A stretch of DNA of 44,656 nucleotides from Bradyrhizobium sp. (GTDB lineage: Bacteria; Pseudomonadota; Alphaproteobacteria; Rhizobiales; Xanthobacteraceae). Below, one piece after another: positions 24,911-36,663 of the stretch; within the stretch, counting starts at the first letter, position 1, and the number at the start of each line of letters is the position of its first letter. The notes below the pieces were generated by a model that worked only from the letters and a program-made list of their open reading frames with translations, was not told where the DNA came from and did no database searches. Both the position numbers and the translations under genes were made by a program. The stretch is from positions 1 through 44,656 of the forward strand of contig NZ_JAUYAN010000139.1 in assembly GCF_030693485.1 (NCBI RefSeq). The letters run 5' to 3'.

Positions 24911-26152
24911 TTACGACCGGTAGTCGCCGTTGATCGCGACATATTCCTTGGTGAGATCGCAGGTCAGCACGCGGTCGCGGCCCTTGCCGAGGCCGAGTGC
25001 TATCCTGATCTGGATCTTCGGATTCTTCATCGCCGCGGACACTTCCGCCTCGTCATAGGACGGGTCGCGCGCGCCGCTTTTGGCGACTCGGATGCCGTTG
25101 AACGAGATCGACAGCCTGTCGCGGTTGGCGGGTTCGCCGGCCTTGCCGACCGCCATCACCACGCGGCCCCAATTGGCGTCCTCGCCGGCGATCGCGGTTT
25201 TCACCAGCGGCGAATTCGCCACCGACATCGCGATTTTTCGCGCGGATTTCTTCGTCGTCGCGCCATCGACGATGATCTCGACCAGCTTGCGCGCGCCTTC
25301 GCCGTCGCGGGCGACCTGTTCGGCGAGATCGGCCAGCACCGCGCGAAAAGCCTTGGCAAACGCCTTCAGGCGCGGGTCGCTGGCCCGGCTGATCCTCGGC
25401 GCGCCATCAGCCGCGGCCGCGCCGGTGGCGAAGGCCAGCAAGGTATCGGACGTCGAGGTGTCGCCGTCGATGGTGACGGCGTTGAAGGTGTCCTCGACAC
25501 CGCTCTTGAGCAGCGCCTGCAGCGCCCCGGCGCTGAGCGGCGCGTCGGTGAACACGAAGGCCAGCATGGTTGCCATGTCGGGCGCGATCATGCCGGCGCC
25601 CTTGGCCATACCGTTGATGGTCACCTTCGCCTTGCCGAGCTTTACCGTGGCGGTGGCGACCTTCGGAAAGGTGTCGGTCGTCATGATGGCTTTGGCCGCG
25701 TTCATCCAGTCGTCCGGCACGGCGGCCTGCGCCAGCGTGCCGAGCACGCCGTCGAATTTGCGGGCGTCGAGCGGTTCGCCGATCACGCCGGTCGAGGCGA
25801 GAAATATTTCGTTTGAACTGCATCCAACGGCCTTGGCGGCGATCGAAGCGGTCAGCGTGGTGGCCTGCCGCCCGGTCTTGCCGGTGAAGGCGTTGGCGTT
25901 GCCGGAGTTCACCACCAGCGCGCGGGCAACCCCGCGGCCGAGCCTGGCCCGGCACCATTCCACCGGCGCCGACGGGCACTTCGATCGGGTGAAGACGCCG
26001 GCAACTGACGTGCCCTTGTCCATCACCGCCAGCAGCACGTCGGTGCGGCCCTTGTAGCGGATCCCCGCGGCAGCGGTCGCAAGCCTGACGCCCGCGATCG
26101 CGGGCATCTCGGGGACATCGGTCGGGGCGAGGGGGGAGACGGCGGTGGACAT
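24911..26152 (-). CDS. argJ: Bifunctional ornithine acetyltransferase/N-acetylglutamate synthase
   Basis: A 413-residue enzyme of the acetyl-recycling arginine pathway. It moves the acetyl group from N-acetylornithine to glutamate and can also use acetyl-CoA. Self-cleavage gives alpha and beta chains at the Thr in [16 protein letters not shown]. The oxyanion-hole region ASTGVIGE and the C-terminal [11 protein letters not shown] are typical. A palindromic repeat (26217-26371) lies between it and the upstream PPIase gene, read in the same direction. Start ATG 26152 follows that repeat by about 60 nt. Confidence 0.95.
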   Translation of the reverse strand: MSTAVSPLAPTDVPEMPAIAGVRLATAAAGIRYKGRTDVLLAVMDKGTSVAGVFTRSKCPSAPVEWCRARLGRGVARALVVNSGNANAFTGKTGRQATTLTASIAAKAVGCSSNEIFLASTGVIGEPLDARKFDGVLGTLAQAAVPDDWMNAAKAIMTTDTFPKVATATVKLGKAKVTINGMAKGAGMIAPDMATMLAFVFTDAPLSAGALQALLKSGVEDTFNAVTIDGDTSTSDTLLAFATGAAAADGAPRISRASDPRLKAFAKAFRAVLADLAEQVARDGEGARKLVEIIVDGATTKKSARKIAMSVANSPLVKTAIAGEDANWGRVVMAVGKAGEPANRDRLSISFNGIRVAKSGARDPSYDEAEVSAAMKNPKIQIRIALGLGKGRDRVLTCDLTKEYVAINGDYRS

Positions 26153-26216
26153 GAGGGCTTCCGGCTATGAGGCGATGCTCTGCATCACCGACATCGTTGC
26201 GGCGGGAGAGGCGCTT

Positions 26217-26371
26217 ACCCTCCCCTGGGAGGGGGAGGGTCGGCTCACATGGAGCGTAGCGAAATGTGAGACGGGGTGGGGTGATGTCTCAACCGGGGCA
26301 CCGCCGGAAACGATAGACCGTCACCCCACCCCGACCGCTACGCGGTCGACCCTCCCCCTCCAGGGGAGGGT
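26217..26371. repeat. Paired palindromic repeat, CCCTCCCC type
   Basis: The outer arms are ACCCTCCCCTGGGAGGGGG (26217-) and its inverse ending at 26371. Nested inner arms CGGGGTGGGGTGA (26272-26284) and TCACCCCACCCCG (26321-26333) are perfect. Smaller hairpins include CTCACAT/ATGTGAG and GACCGC/GCGGTC. Shorter related hairpins occur at 19314, 32391 and 38023. It lies between ppiC-type and argJ genes. Confidence 0.85.
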
Positions 26372-26378
26372 GAAGGGC

Positions 26379-27305
26379 TTACTTCTTCGCCGGGGGCGCC
26401 ATCTTGGAGTCCGCGGGCTTGGCCGTATCCGGCTTGGCTTCGGTCTTGGCGGCCTCTTCGGGCTTGTCGAGGCGTTCGACCTTGGCGGCTTCGCGCAGCT
26501 TTGCGACGTAATCGGCCTGCGCCTTGCGGGTCACATAGGTCTCGATCTGGGCCTTGACCTGTTCAAACGCCGGGGCCTGCCGGTTTCGCTTTTCCTCGAC
26601 CTTGATGATGTGCCAGCCGAACTGCGACTTGACGGGATCGGATATCTTGCCGGGTTCCAGCGTGAAGGCGACGGCGGAGAATTCCGGCACCATCTGGTCC
26701 TTGGTGAAGAAACCGAGATCGCCGCCGTCGGAGGCGCCGGGATCCTTGGATTTCTTCTTGGCGAGGTCGGCAAAGTCGGTGCCCTTCTTCAGCTCGGCGG
26801 CGATCGCCTTGGCGTCGTCCTCGGACTCCACCAGGATATGGCGGGCGTGAACTTCCGCCTCGCCGGTGATCTGCTTGGAGGCGTCCTCATAGACCTTCTT
26901 CATGGCCTCGTCGGTGGTCGCGGACTTGCCCTCGGTCGCCAGCAGGCTGTCCATCAAGAGCCGGTTGCGGGTAAACGCCAGCCGCTTCTTGAAATCCTCG
27001 TTGTTTTCGACCTTCTTGTCCTCGGCGGCCTTGGCGACGATCTTCATGTCGATCAGGAACGCCAGCACGTTCTCCCGCTTGGTCGATGGGTCCATCTGCG
27101 CGAGACTCGGTCCGAGTTCCTCCTCGGCCAGCGTGAGGTCGCTCTGGCGGATCTCTGCGCCGTTGACCTTGGCGAGCACCGGGTTGGCGTCCTGCGCCCG
27201 TACCGGCAGGGCGGCCAGCAGCACCATGGCGAGCGCGCCGGTCACGGCGGCGGAGGCGACGCTGAGACGCAGGCCGGGTTTCGTTTCCGGGAACGGAGCG
27301 GTCAT
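26379..27305 (-). CDS. Parvulin-type peptidylprolyl isomerase (periplasmic)
   Basis: A 308-residue protein with an N-terminal Sec signal peptide (about residues 12-37: LRLSVASAAVTGALAMVLLAA, ending PVRAQ). An N-terminal chaperone-like segment (about 45-140) is followed by the parvulin domain (about 150-245), with VHARHILVESEDDAKAI, FADLAKKKSKDPGAS, GDLGFFTKDQMVPEFSA and FGWHIIKVEE. It likely helps fold outer-membrane or periplasmic proteins, like PpiC/SurA relatives. The tail is Lys/Ala/Pro-rich. It is divergent from secA over a 348-nt gap, so the secretion gene and an export-chaperone gene may share regulation, which is inference. Confidence 0.92.
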   Translation of the reverse strand: MTAPFPETKPGLRLSVASAAVTGALAMVLLAALPVRAQDANPVLAKVNGAEIRQSDLTLAEEELGPSLAQMDPSTKRENVLAFLIDMKIVAKAAEDKKVENNEDFKKRLAFTRNRLLMDSLLATEGKSATTDEAMKKVYEDASKQITGEAEVHARHILVESEDDAKAIAAELKKGTDFADLAKKKSKDPGASDGGDLGFFTKDQMVPEFSAVAFTLEPGKISDPVKSQFGWHIIKVEEKRNRQAPAFEQVKAQIETYVTRKAQADYVAKLREAAKVERLDKPEEAAKTEAKPDTAKPADSKMAPPAKK

Positions 27306-27653
27306 GGAAAATCCTTATCTTGAAAGCTGGGGGCTGTTCGGGGCCGCGGGACACTCGCCCAATCGGCCACCCTTGGCAACGCGAAAAGGGTGTCAGAATG
27401 ATGAAATCCTTGAGAGTTAGCGCCGTTGACAAGGCTCTAGCACAGCCATATCTCTGCAAAACCGGGTCAATGGCAAAAGCGCGTATTTGGCTGCGTTTTC
27501 GGCCATTGAACCTTGGATAGCTGAATTCCCACTCATTGGGCGGATGCTCCCCGGATTGGCGTCCGCGCCGCGATGCGTCACGATGAGTTGATAGGCACCC
27601 CCGGTGGACCATTTCACGGCGGCAACGCCGAACGATACAGACAGGAATTTGGC
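27306..27653. promoter_or_regulatory. PPIase/secA divergent region
   Basis: A 348-nt gap holding the promoters of two divergent genes. The best pair for secA is at 27426-27454. The predicted leader of about 190 nt encodes no evident SecM-like arrest peptide. No other gene is seen. Confidence 0.4.
27426..27454 (+). promoter_or_regulatory. Candidate sigma70 promoter for secA
   Basis: TTGACA at 27426-27431, a 17-nt spacer, then TATCTC (27449-27454). Expected start near 27461. Only pattern evidence. Confidence 0.4.
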
Positions 27654-30488
27654 ATGATCGGCGCGCTCGCCCGCAAGTTTTTCGGCTCTCCCAACGATCG
27701 CCGGGTCAAGGGATATCAGGCCCGCGTCAATGCCATCAACGCGCTGGAGCCCGAGGTCGCAGCCCTCTCCGACGAGGCGCTGAAAGCCCGAACCCCCGAG
27801 TTCCGCGCCCAGCTCGCCGCCGGCAAGACCCTTGACGACATCCTGGTTCCCGCCTTTGCCACCGTGCGCGAGGCGGCCAAGCGCACGCTCGGCCAGCGCC
27901 ATTTCGACGTGCAGCTGATCGGCGGCATGGTGCTGCACGAGGGCGACATCGCCGAGATGAAGACCGGCGAAGGCAAGACCCTGGTCGCGACGCTCGCGGT
28001 CTACCTCAACGCACTGGCCGGCAACGGCGTCCATGTCGTCACCGTCAACGACTACCTCGCCAAGCGCGACTCCGAATGGATGGGGCAGGTCTACGGCTTC
28101 CTCGGCCTCACCGTCGGCGTGATCGTGCATGGCCTCGATGACGGCGACCGCAAGAATTCCTACGCCTGCGACATCACCTACGGGACCAACAACGAGTACG
28201 GCTTCGACTATCTGCGCGACAACATGAAGTACCGGCTCGAGGACATGGTCCAGCGCGGCCACACCTACGCCATCGTCGACGAAGTCGACTCCATCCTGAT
28301 CGACGAGGCGCGCACGCCGCTGATCATTTCCGGCCCGCTCGACGACCGTTCGGAATTCTACAACACCATCGACACCTTCCTGCCGAAGCTCGACAAGGCC
28401 ACCGACTTCGAGGTCGACGAGAAGCAGCGCACGGTGACGCTGACCGAAGCCGGCATGGAAAAGATCGAGACCCTGCTGCGCGAGGCCGGTCAGCTCAAGG
28501 GCGAGTCGCTCTACGACGTCGAGAACGTCTCGGTGGTGCACCACATCAACCAGGCGCTGCGCGCGCATTCGCTGTTCCAGCGCGACAAGGATTACATCGT
28601 CCGCGACGATGAGGTCATCATCATCGACGAGTTCACCGGGCGCATGATGCAGGGCCGCCGCTATTCCGAAGGTCTGCACCAGGCGCTGGAAGCCAAGGAG
28701 CACGTCCAGGTCCAGCCGGAAAACCAGACGCTGGCCTCGATCACGTTCCAGAATTACTTCCGGATGTACGCCAAGCTCGCCGGCATGACCGGTACGGCGC
28801 TGACCGAAGCCGACGAACTGTTCGACATCTACAAGCTCGAGGTCGTGGAAATCCCGACCAACGTGCAGGTGGCCCGCCTCGACGAGGACGACGAGGTCTA
28901 CCGCACCCAGAACGAGAAATACGCCGCGATCCTGGCCGAGGTGGAGCGCGCCAATTCGCGGCTGCAGCCGGTGCTGGTCGGCACCGCCTCGATCGAGAAG
29001 TCCGAAGTGCTGGCCGACTACCTGAAAAGCCACGGCTACAAGCAGCTCGACTTCGAAAGCCCGAAGTCGATGCAGAAACTGTACGACGCCGCCCGCGCCG
29101 GAAAACCGGCAAAACTGTTCGCGGTGCTGAACGCGCGCTTCCACGAGCAGGAAGCCTATATCGTCGCCGAGGCCGGCGTGCCCGGCGCGATCACGATCGC
29201 GACCAACATGGCCGGCCGCGGCACCGACATCAAGCTCGGCGGTTCGCTGGAAATGCGGATCCTGCAAGAGACCGCCGATATTGCCGATGAGGCCGAGAAG
29301 GCCAGGAAGATCGAGCAGATCAAGGCCGACGTCGAGCGTTTCCGCGAGATCGTGCTGAAGGCCGAGGACGTCGTCGAGATCGAGCCCGCCAAGGGCTCGA
29401 AGCCGGCCAAGACCGTGACAAAACCCGGCGGGCTCTACATCATCGGCTCCGAGCGCCATGAATCGCGGCGCATCGACAACCAGCTGCGCGGCCGCTCCGG
29501 ACGTCAGGGCGATCCCGGACGCTCGAAGTTCTTCCTGTCGCTGGAAGACGACCTGATGCGGATCTTCGGTTCCGACCGGCTCGACAGCATGCTGACGCGG
29601 CTCGGCCTGAAAGAGGGCGAGGCCATCATCCATCCCTGGATCAACAAGGCGCTGGAGAAGGCGCAGCAGAAGGTCGAAGCCCGCAACTTCGACATCCGCA
29701 AGAACCTGCTGAAGTTCGACAACGTCCAGAACGACCAGCGCAAGGTGATCTTCGAGCAGCGCGTCGAGCTGATGAAGAGCGAGAGCGTGGCCGATATGGT
29801 CGCGGACATGCGCCGCGATTTCGTCGACGACGTCGTCGCCAAGCACGTGCCCGAGCACGCCTATGCCGAGCAGTGGGATGTCGTTGGCCTCAAGGAAGAA
29901 CTGAAGCGGGTGCTCGACATCGACCTGCCGGTCGACGAATGGGCCAAGGAAGAGGGCATCGCCGACGAGGAATTGCTGACCCGCATCGAGCAGCGCGTCG
30001 ACGAGCACATGGCCGCGAAAGTGGGGCAATGGGGCCCCGACGTGATGCGTTACGTCGAGAAGACCATCCTGCTGCAGACGCTGGATCATCTGTGGCGCGA
30101 GCATCTGGTGATGCTCGATCACCTGCGTCAGGTGATCGGCCTGCGCGGCTACGGCCAGCGCGATCCGCTGCAGGAATACAAGTCGGAAGCCTTCGCCCTG
30201 TATGAGGCGATGACCGCGCATCTGCGCGAAGCGGTGACGGCGCAGCTGATGCGCGTCGAGATCGTGCCGCCGGACGAGCAGCCGCCGCTGCCGGTGATGG
30301 AAGCGCACAAGATCGATCCCACTACCGGTGAGGATGAAATGGCGTTCGCCAGCGCCTCGCTGGTGCCGGCCGCCGCCGCCGACCGCGACCCGAACAACCC
30401 CGCGACCTGGGGCAAGATCGGCCGCAACGAGGATTGCCCCTGCGGAAGCGGCAAGAAGTACAAGCACTGCCATGGCAAGTATGGCTGA
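27654..30488 (+). CDS. secA: Preprotein translocase ATPase SecA
   Basis: A 944-residue motor that drives unfolded preproteins through SecYEG. The Walker [10 protein letters not shown] is at about residues 101-109 and the DEAD-type Walker B is in [27 protein letters not shown] and [11 protein letters not shown] belong to the second nucleotide-binding fold. The helical scaffold and wing follow. The C-terminal zinc-binding linker reads [14 protein letters not shown]. Start ATG 27654 ([19 protein letters not shown]) has AGGA a suitable distance upstream; the longer frame to 27573 is unlikely. Length is normal. A large palindromic repeat lies after the stop. Confidence 0.97.
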   Translation: MIGALARKFFGSPNDRRVKGYQARVNAINALEPEVAALSDEALKARTPEFRAQLAAGKTLDDILVPAFATVREAAKRTLGQRHFDVQLIGGMVLHEGDIAEMKTGEGKTLVATLAVYLNALAGNGVHVVTVNDYLAKRDSEWMGQVYGFLGLTVGVIVHGLDDGDRKNSYACDITYGTNNEYGFDYLRDNMKYRLEDMVQRGHTYAIVDEVDSILIDEARTPLIISGPLDDRSEFYNTIDTFLPKLDKATDFEVDEKQRTVTLTEAGMEKIETLLREAGQLKGESLYDVENVSVVHHINQALRAHSLFQRDKDYIVRDDEVIIIDEFTGRMMQGRRYSEGLHQALEAKEHVQVQPENQTLASITFQNYFRMYAKLAGMTGTALTEADELFDIYKLEVVEIPTNVQVARLDEDDEVYRTQNEKYAAILAEVERANSRLQPVLVGTASIEKSEVLADYLKSHGYKQLDFESPKSMQKLYDAARAGKPAKLFAVLNARFHEQEAYIVAEAGVPGAITIATNMAGRGTDIKLGGSLEMRILQETADIADEAEKARKIEQIKADVERFREIVLKAEDVVEIEPAKGSKPAKTVTKPGGLYIIGSERHESRRIDNQLRGRSGRQGDPGRSKFFLSLEDDLMRIFGSDRLDSMLTRLGLKEGEAIIHPWINKALEKAQQKVEARNFDIRKNLLKFDNVQNDQRKVIFEQRVELMKSESVADMVADMRRDFVDDVVAKHVPEHAYAEQWDVVGLKEELKRVLDIDLPVDEWAKEEGIADEELLTRIEQRVDEHMAAKVGQWGPDVMRYVEKTILLQTLDHLWREHLVMLDHLRQVIGLRGYGQRDPLQEYKSEAFALYEAMTAHLREAVTAQLMRVEIVPPDEQPPLPVMEAHKIDPTTGEDEMAFASASLVPAAAADRDPNNPATWGKIGRNEDCPCGSGKKYKHCHGKYG

Positions 30489-30514
30489 GGCGGACGCTTC
30501 GTAGTTCGTAATTC

Positions 30515-30619
30515 GCAGGGTGGGCAAAGGCGCGCTTTTGCGCCGTGCCCACCATCCTGCGACGATGTGCAGGCATGACAATGGTGGGCACGGCGCGAGA
30601 GCGCCTTTGTCCACCCTGC
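30515..30619. repeat. Large inverted repeat after secA
   Basis: The left arm (30515-30555) starts GCAGGGTGGGCAAAGGCGC and the right arm (30581-30619) is its near-inverse ending CTTTGTCCACCCTGC. A 25-nt centre separates them. It lies between convergent secA and the L,D-transpeptidase gene and could also stop transcription both ways. The sequence belongs to another common repeat type in this lineage as I remember it. Confidence 0.75.
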
Positions 30620-30637
30620 GGCTCTATGCGTGATTGC

Positions 30638-32107
30638 CTACTTCGCCGCCGAGAAGCGGCTCTCGAATGAGTTCGCCGGCACGATCGGCTGCGAACCGGC
30701 GACCATGGGGGCGGGCGCCGGTGTATCCGACAGCGACGGCTTCAGTGCCGGCCTGGTGTCGACCGGCTTCGGCGCGGCGGCGACCTTCGGCACCGATGCT
30801 TCCGGGCGCGGCGGCTCGGTGCGTTTGGTCTCGATCACTTTCGGCTTCACGGGTGCCGCGGCCGGAGCGGACGCCGGCTTGGTGGTCGCGGTGGTTTCCG
30901 CGCCGCCGATGCCGACCTTGCGGGCCAGGTTGGAGAAGAACCCGTCGGATTTTTCCGGCGGCGCCGCGGACGCTACGCGGGTTGCGGGGGCCGGCGCGGG
31001 GGCGGCCTGAGCCGCCATGGAGGCGGCCAGCGGCTCATCGGGCGATGACACGGATCCGCGCGGCGGGATGACGTGGGCCGGAATGGTGCCGGGCGCGCGG
31101 GAAATGGCTGCCAGCGACAGGCCCTGGCCGGTGCCGCCCTCGGACAGGCCGGTCGAGGCCTCGGGCAGCTTGGCGGCAAACACCCGGTGCATGCCGCCGT
31201 CGATGCCGGTATTCATCCGCGCGACCGGTGTTCCCTTCGAAATCAGCCTGGCGGTCTCGATCTGATCCTGCCGCTGCTTTTCCTGCACGGCGTCGGCGAT
31301 GTCTTCCGGGATCGCGTAGACAGGACATTTGGCCGACGCATCGAACACCGGATCGCGCTTGGCATCCGGCGCCTTGATGGCGTCGAATACGTATTTCTTC
31401 TCGCAGAAATCGACCTTCGGCTCCTGCCGCGTCACCTCGAAATGATCCCAGCCCTGCTTGATCATTTTCCAGAACGGCATGTTCGGGTTGTTGCGATGTT
31501 TCGCCATGTTGACCGGCGTCATCTTGAACGGATAGGCCTGCAGCTGGAACGCGCGCTGGCCGCCGAAGAAGGACTCCCGCCCCAGCGAATAGATTTCCGC
31601 GATCTGTTCGTCGGTCATGGCGTAGCAGCCGCGCGACGAGCAGTCGCCATGCACCATCAGTTGCGAGCCGGTGCGACCGAGCGCCTTGTCGAAGGCGTTG
31701 GGGTAACCGGTGTTGAACGACAGGTAGAACGACGATTGCGGGTTCATCTGCGCCGGGCTGATCGAATAGAAGCCTTCCGGGGCCTGGCGGTCGCCTTCCT
31801 TGACCTTGGGTCCGAGGTCTCCCGACCAGCGGCAGATCGGATAGGTCTTCAGCAGCGCAAAGCGGCCGGTGCGGTCCTGCTTCCAGATTTCGAGTTCGGC
31901 TTCCTGCTTGAAGATCCGGACCAGCATCGGCGATTGCAGGTCCATGTCCTTCGCCGTCATGTCGGCGATCAGCTTGGGCGGGACCGGCTGGTTGGCCTTG
32001 GCGTTATTCGCCAGCGAGATCTGGTCGCTGTTGCAGCCGGCCAGCACCGCACCGGCCGCGAGCGCGGCCGAGGTGATGAGCGCGCGAACCAGCGGGCGAT
32101 AAATCAA
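30638..32107 (-). CDS. L,D-transpeptidase (YkuD/YafK-like) lipoprotein
   Basis: A 489-residue protein from the proposed TTG start at 32107, which has GGAG 7 nt upstream; a GTG at 32122 is the alternative. The N-terminus ALITSAALAAGAVLAGC carries a lipobox (LAGC), so the mature protein should be a membrane-anchored lipoprotein. The L,D-transpeptidase domain (about residues 55-200) includes LEIWKQDRTGRFALLKTYPIC and the catalytic motif VHGDCSSRGCYAM (His, Ser-Arg-Gly-Cys). It forms or remodels 3-3 peptidoglycan crosslinks or anchors proteins to the wall. The C-terminal third is a Pro/Ala/Ser-rich tail, likely disordered. It converges with secA. Confidence 0.85.
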   Translation of the reverse strand: MIYRPLVRALITSAALAAGAVLAGCNSDQISLANNAKANQPVPPKLIADMTAKDMDLQSPMLVRIFKQEAELEIWKQDRTGRFALLKTYPICRWSGDLGPKVKEGDRQAPEGFYSISPAQMNPQSSFYLSFNTGYPNAFDKALGRTGSQLMVHGDCSSRGCYAMTDEQIAEIYSLGRESFFGGQRAFQLQAYPFKMTPVNMAKHRNNPNMPFWKMIKQGWDHFEVTRQEPKVDFCEKKYVFDAIKAPDAKRDPVFDASAKCPVYAIPEDIADAVQEKQRQDQIETARLISKGTPVARMNTGIDGGMHRVFAAKLPEASTGLSEGGTGQGLSLAAISRAPGTIPAHVIPPRGSVSSPDEPLAASMAAQAAPAPAPATRVASAAPPEKSDGFFSNLARKVGIGGAETTATTKPASAPAAAPVKPKVIETKRTEPPRPEASVPKVAAAPKPVDTRPALKPSLSDTPAPAPMVAGSQPIVPANSFESRFSAAK

Positions 32108-32353
32108 TGCAGAACTCCACACCCCAAGGACAATCTTGAGCGCGACCCAATCGCAAAAACGGGCGATTTCAATCGCAACTTTCGCACCCCAAACATGGCG
32201 TCCACGCCCTGAAGCCATTGACTAAAATACTACCCTTTGGGCCACTTGGTCGCAAGCCAATGGCGGCCTCGCGACGGGCACCCCGTCAGGCATGGTCAAC
32301 AGAGGTTAAATATCGGTGTCCGGGCCTAATTGGGGCGAAAATGGCCGATTCTC

Positions 32354-32370
32354 AAAAAAAGCCTCGCTTT
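32354..32370 (-). terminator. Rho-independent terminator for accA
   Basis: Read leftward, AAAGC-GAG-GCTTT forms a stem followed by a run of seven T. It lies 45-60 nt past the accA stop. A second hairpin (TTACCCTCCC, loop TGG) at 32391-32413 directly follows the stop and belongs to the CCCTCCCC repeat type. Confidence 0.6.
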
Positions 32371-32390
32371 AACGATTGGACCCAGCCTTC

Positions 32391-32413
32391 TTACCCTCCC
32401 TGGGGGAGGGTAA
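32391..32413. repeat. Short CCCTCCCC-type hairpin
   Basis: A perfect 10-bp stem (TTACCCTCCC with GGGAGGGTAA) and TGG loop, 1 nt outside the accA stop codon. It matches the ends of the repeat at 26217-26371. Confidence 0.65.
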
Positions 32414-32414
32414 A

Positions 32415-33380
<966 letters not shown>

Positions 33381-33569
33381 CTGGACAATATAGGGACGAA
33401 GCGGCGTGGACGCGAAGCGGTTTCCGGGTTGCGTGGAGAAGGCACGCAGTTTCAATCATTTAGCGTGCGGTTCGGGCAAATCGGGGTCCCGTTTCGGGCG
33501 CGAGGGGTCGCGGGCGGGAGGGCTGTTTCGGGGGAGAAGGCGCCGAAGTCAAGGCGGCAAAGTAAACCG

Positions 33570-34526
<957 letters not shown>

Positions 34527-34542
34527 CCGCCCACCCTAGCGC

Positions 34543-34689
34543 CTATTTCTTGAGGAACCTGTCCTGGGGAATGGTGACGGTCATTTCCCGCGGCTTCGGA
34601 TTGACGAAATTTGCCAGCGAGAAAACCACGCCATAGACGATTCCGCCGAGCACAGCGACGACCGTCAGAAAGCGGAACAGGCTGGGCAT
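34543..34689 (-). CDS. Small single-pass membrane protein (48 aa)
   Basis: A short frame that begins MPSLFRFLTVVAVLGGIVYG and continues VVFSLANFVN, then PKPREMTVTIPQDRFLKK. One long hydrophobic helix (about residues 5-28) is followed by a basic, probably exposed tail. It reads in the same direction as xerD, with 16 nt between them, and is divergent from aroK. Codon use is normal for the genome. I recall similar short proteins at this site in related rhizobia, but have not searched. Function unknown; a small accessory or regulatory membrane protein is possible. Confidence 0.7.
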   Translation of the reverse strand: MPSLFRFLTVVAVLGGIVYGVVFSLANFVNPKPREMTVTIPQDRFLKK

Positions 34690-34803
34690 CAGGGAGCCTC
34701 AGGCGGCGAATTAACCATTGAAATCATCGGGGGCCTGACTACCAACATGTTCGCCCCTCCGTTGCAAGAGTCTCTGGCAACGGGATCGGCGGGGGTAGTA
34801 TAG

Positions 34804-35472
34804 GTGGCGCGGAACCCCGCGATCCGCGGCGAAATGAGCAATTCGATGCCCGATACAGCCACACCGGCCGGCGCCGGCGCATCCCAGGAGGCCGAAATCA
34901 TTTCGGCGCTGGGAATGCGCTCCGTCGTGCTGGTCGGCATGATGGGGGCCGGCAAGTCCACCATCGGACGGCGGCTGTCGGCGCGGCTGCATCTGCCGTT
35001 CCTCGACGCCGATACCGAAATCGAGGCGGCCGCCGGGATGTCGATCCCCGATATCTTCGAAACCCATGGCGAACCGCATTTCCGCGATGGCGAGGCGAGG
35101 GTGATCGCGCGGCTGCTCGACGGCGGTCCCGCCGTGATCGCCACCGGCGGCGGCGCCTTCATGCGCGAGGAAACCCGCAACCGCATCCGCGACAAGGCCG
35201 TCTCGCTCTGGCTCAAGGCCGATGCCGAGATCATCATGAAGCGCGTCAAGCGCCGCGCCGATCGCCCGCTGCTGCAGACCGCCGATCCGGCTGCGACCGT
35301 CGGGCGGCTGATCGAGGAGCGCGAGCCGGTGTATCAGCGCGCCGATCTGACGATCTGGTCGCGCGACGTGCCGCACGAACGAATCGTCGACGAGTGTCTC
35401 GATGCCCTGCATGCCTGGTTGTGCGGCGACGGGTCCAGGCAGACCCCCAACGCATTGAGTGCCACACCATGA
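34804..35472 (+). CDS. aroK: Shikimate kinase
   Basis: A 222-residue enzyme of the shikimate pathway that phosphorylates shikimate with ATP. Walker A is GMMGAGKST. DADTEIEAAAGMSIPDIF matches the shikimate-binding region, GGGAFM the Gly-rich shikimate loop and KRRADRPLL the lid. The extra 35-residue N-terminus (rich in Ala/Thr/Pro) is not conserved. GTG 34804, with a G-rich stretch upstream, is used, but ATG 34834 or 34846 could serve. It overlaps aroB by 4 nt (ATGA), so the two are translated together. Confidence 0.94.
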   Translation: MARNPAIRGEMSNSMPDTATPAGAGASQEAEIISALGMRSVVLVGMMGAGKSTIGRRLSARLHLPFLDADTEIEAAAGMSIPDIFETHGEPHFRDGEARVIARLLDGGPAVIATGGGAFMREETRNRIRDKAVSLWLKADAEIIMKRVKRRADRPLLQTADPAATVGRLIEEREPVYQRADLTIWSRDVPHERIVDECLDALHAWLCGDGSRQTPNALSATP

Positions 35473-36617
35473 CCGCGCCGCTGAAGCATTCCGATTCCGT
35501 CATCGTCGACGTCGCGCTCGGCGACCGCACCTATGACATCGTCATCGGCCGCGATGTGCTGCAATCCCTCGGAAAGCGCGTTGCGGCGTTGCGGCCCGGC
35601 GCGCGCACCGCGATCGTGACGGATCGCACGGTCGCACAACACTGGCTCGGGCAAACCGAGGCCTCGCTGTCGGATGCCGGCATCGCCTCGTCGCGGATCG
35701 TGGTTGACGAGGGCGAGGGTTCGAAAACCTATGCCGGCCTCGCCCAGGTCTCGGAGGCGCTGATCGCGGCGAAGATCGAGCGCAGCGATCTGGTGATCGC
35801 GCTGGGTGGCGGCGTGGTCGGCGACCTCGCCGGCTTCGCGGCGGCGATCCTGCGCCGCGGCGTGGATTTCGTGCAGGTGCCGACCTCGCTGCTGGCGCAG
35901 GTCGATTCCTCCGTCGGCGGCAAGACCGGGATCAATTCGCCGCAGGGCAAGAATCTGCTCGGCGCGTTTCACCAGCCGGTGCTGGTGGTCGCCGACACCG
36001 CGGTGCTCGACACGCTGTCGCCGCGCCAGTTCCGCTCCGGCTATGCCGAGGTCGCCAAATACGGCGTGCTCGGCGACGAAGCCTTCTTCGCCTGGCTGGA
36101 GGCCAATCACACCGATATTTTCAGGGGCGGCGCGGCGCGCGAACATGCCATCGCCACGTCATGCCGCGCCAAGGCCGCGATCGTGGCGCGCGACGAACGC
36201 GAGAACGGCGAACGCGCGCTGCTCAATCTCGGCCATACGTTCGGGCATGCGCTGGAGGCCGCGACCGGTTTCTCCGACCGGCTGTTCCACGGCGAGGGCG
36301 TTGCCGTCGGCATGGTGCTGGCGGCGGAGTTTTCCGCCCGGCTCGGCATGATTCCGGAATCGGCGGCGGCGCGCGTCGAACATCACCTTGCCCAAGTGGG
36401 CCTGCCGACCCGTTTGCAGGACATCGCGGGATTCGCCCAGGAGGGCCTTGCCGATGCCGACGCGCTGATGACGCTGATGGCGCAGGACAAGAAGATCAAG
36501 CGCGGACGCCTCACTTTCATCCTGCTGGAGGCGGTCGGTCGCGCCGTGATTGCCAACGACGTCGAGCCTGCGCGGGTTCGCGAATTTCTGGCCGAAAGAC
36601 TCGCGCACAAATCGTGA
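35469..36617 (+). CDS. aroB: 3-dehydroquinate synthase
   Basis: A 382-residue enzyme that converts DAHP to 3-dehydroquinate with NAD and a divalent metal. VIALGGGVVGDLAGFAAAI is the NAD-binding loop, and QVPTSLLAQVDSSVGGKTGIN holds active-site residues. RENGERALLNLGHTFGHALE and LFHGEGVAVGM give the metal ligands (His in both). The true start is ATG 35469, which overlaps the aroK stop. The C-terminal part is a helical domain. The aroK-aroB pair is the usual order in bacteria. Confidence 0.96.
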   Translation: MTAPLKHSDSVIVDVALGDRTYDIVIGRDVLQSLGKRVAALRPGARTAIVTDRTVAQHWLGQTEASLSDAGIASSRIVVDEGEGSKTYAGLAQVSEALIAAKIERSDLVIALGGGVVGDLAGFAAAILRRGVDFVQVPTSLLAQVDSSVGGKTGINSPQGKNLLGAFHQPVLVVADTAVLDTLSPRQFRSGYAEVAKYGVLGDEAFFAWLEANHTDIFRGGAAREHAIATSCRAKAAIVARDERENGERALLNLGHTFGHALEAATGFSDRLFHGEGVAVGMVLAAEFSARLGMIPESAAARVEHHLAQVGLPTRLQDIAGFAQEGLADADALMTLMAQDKKIKRGRLTFILLEAVGRAVIANDVEPARVREFLAERLAHKS

Positions 36618-36663
36618 TACCAGCCGACCGTATCGAAGCTGACACCGGCCTCACAGGACCGCA

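Noticed and set aside
27417..30614. 1065-codon open frame antisense to secA
   Set aside because: It is a high-GC shadow of secA. Its composition (many Ala/Val/Asp/His/Leu runs) has no domain sense, and secA is complete on the other strand.
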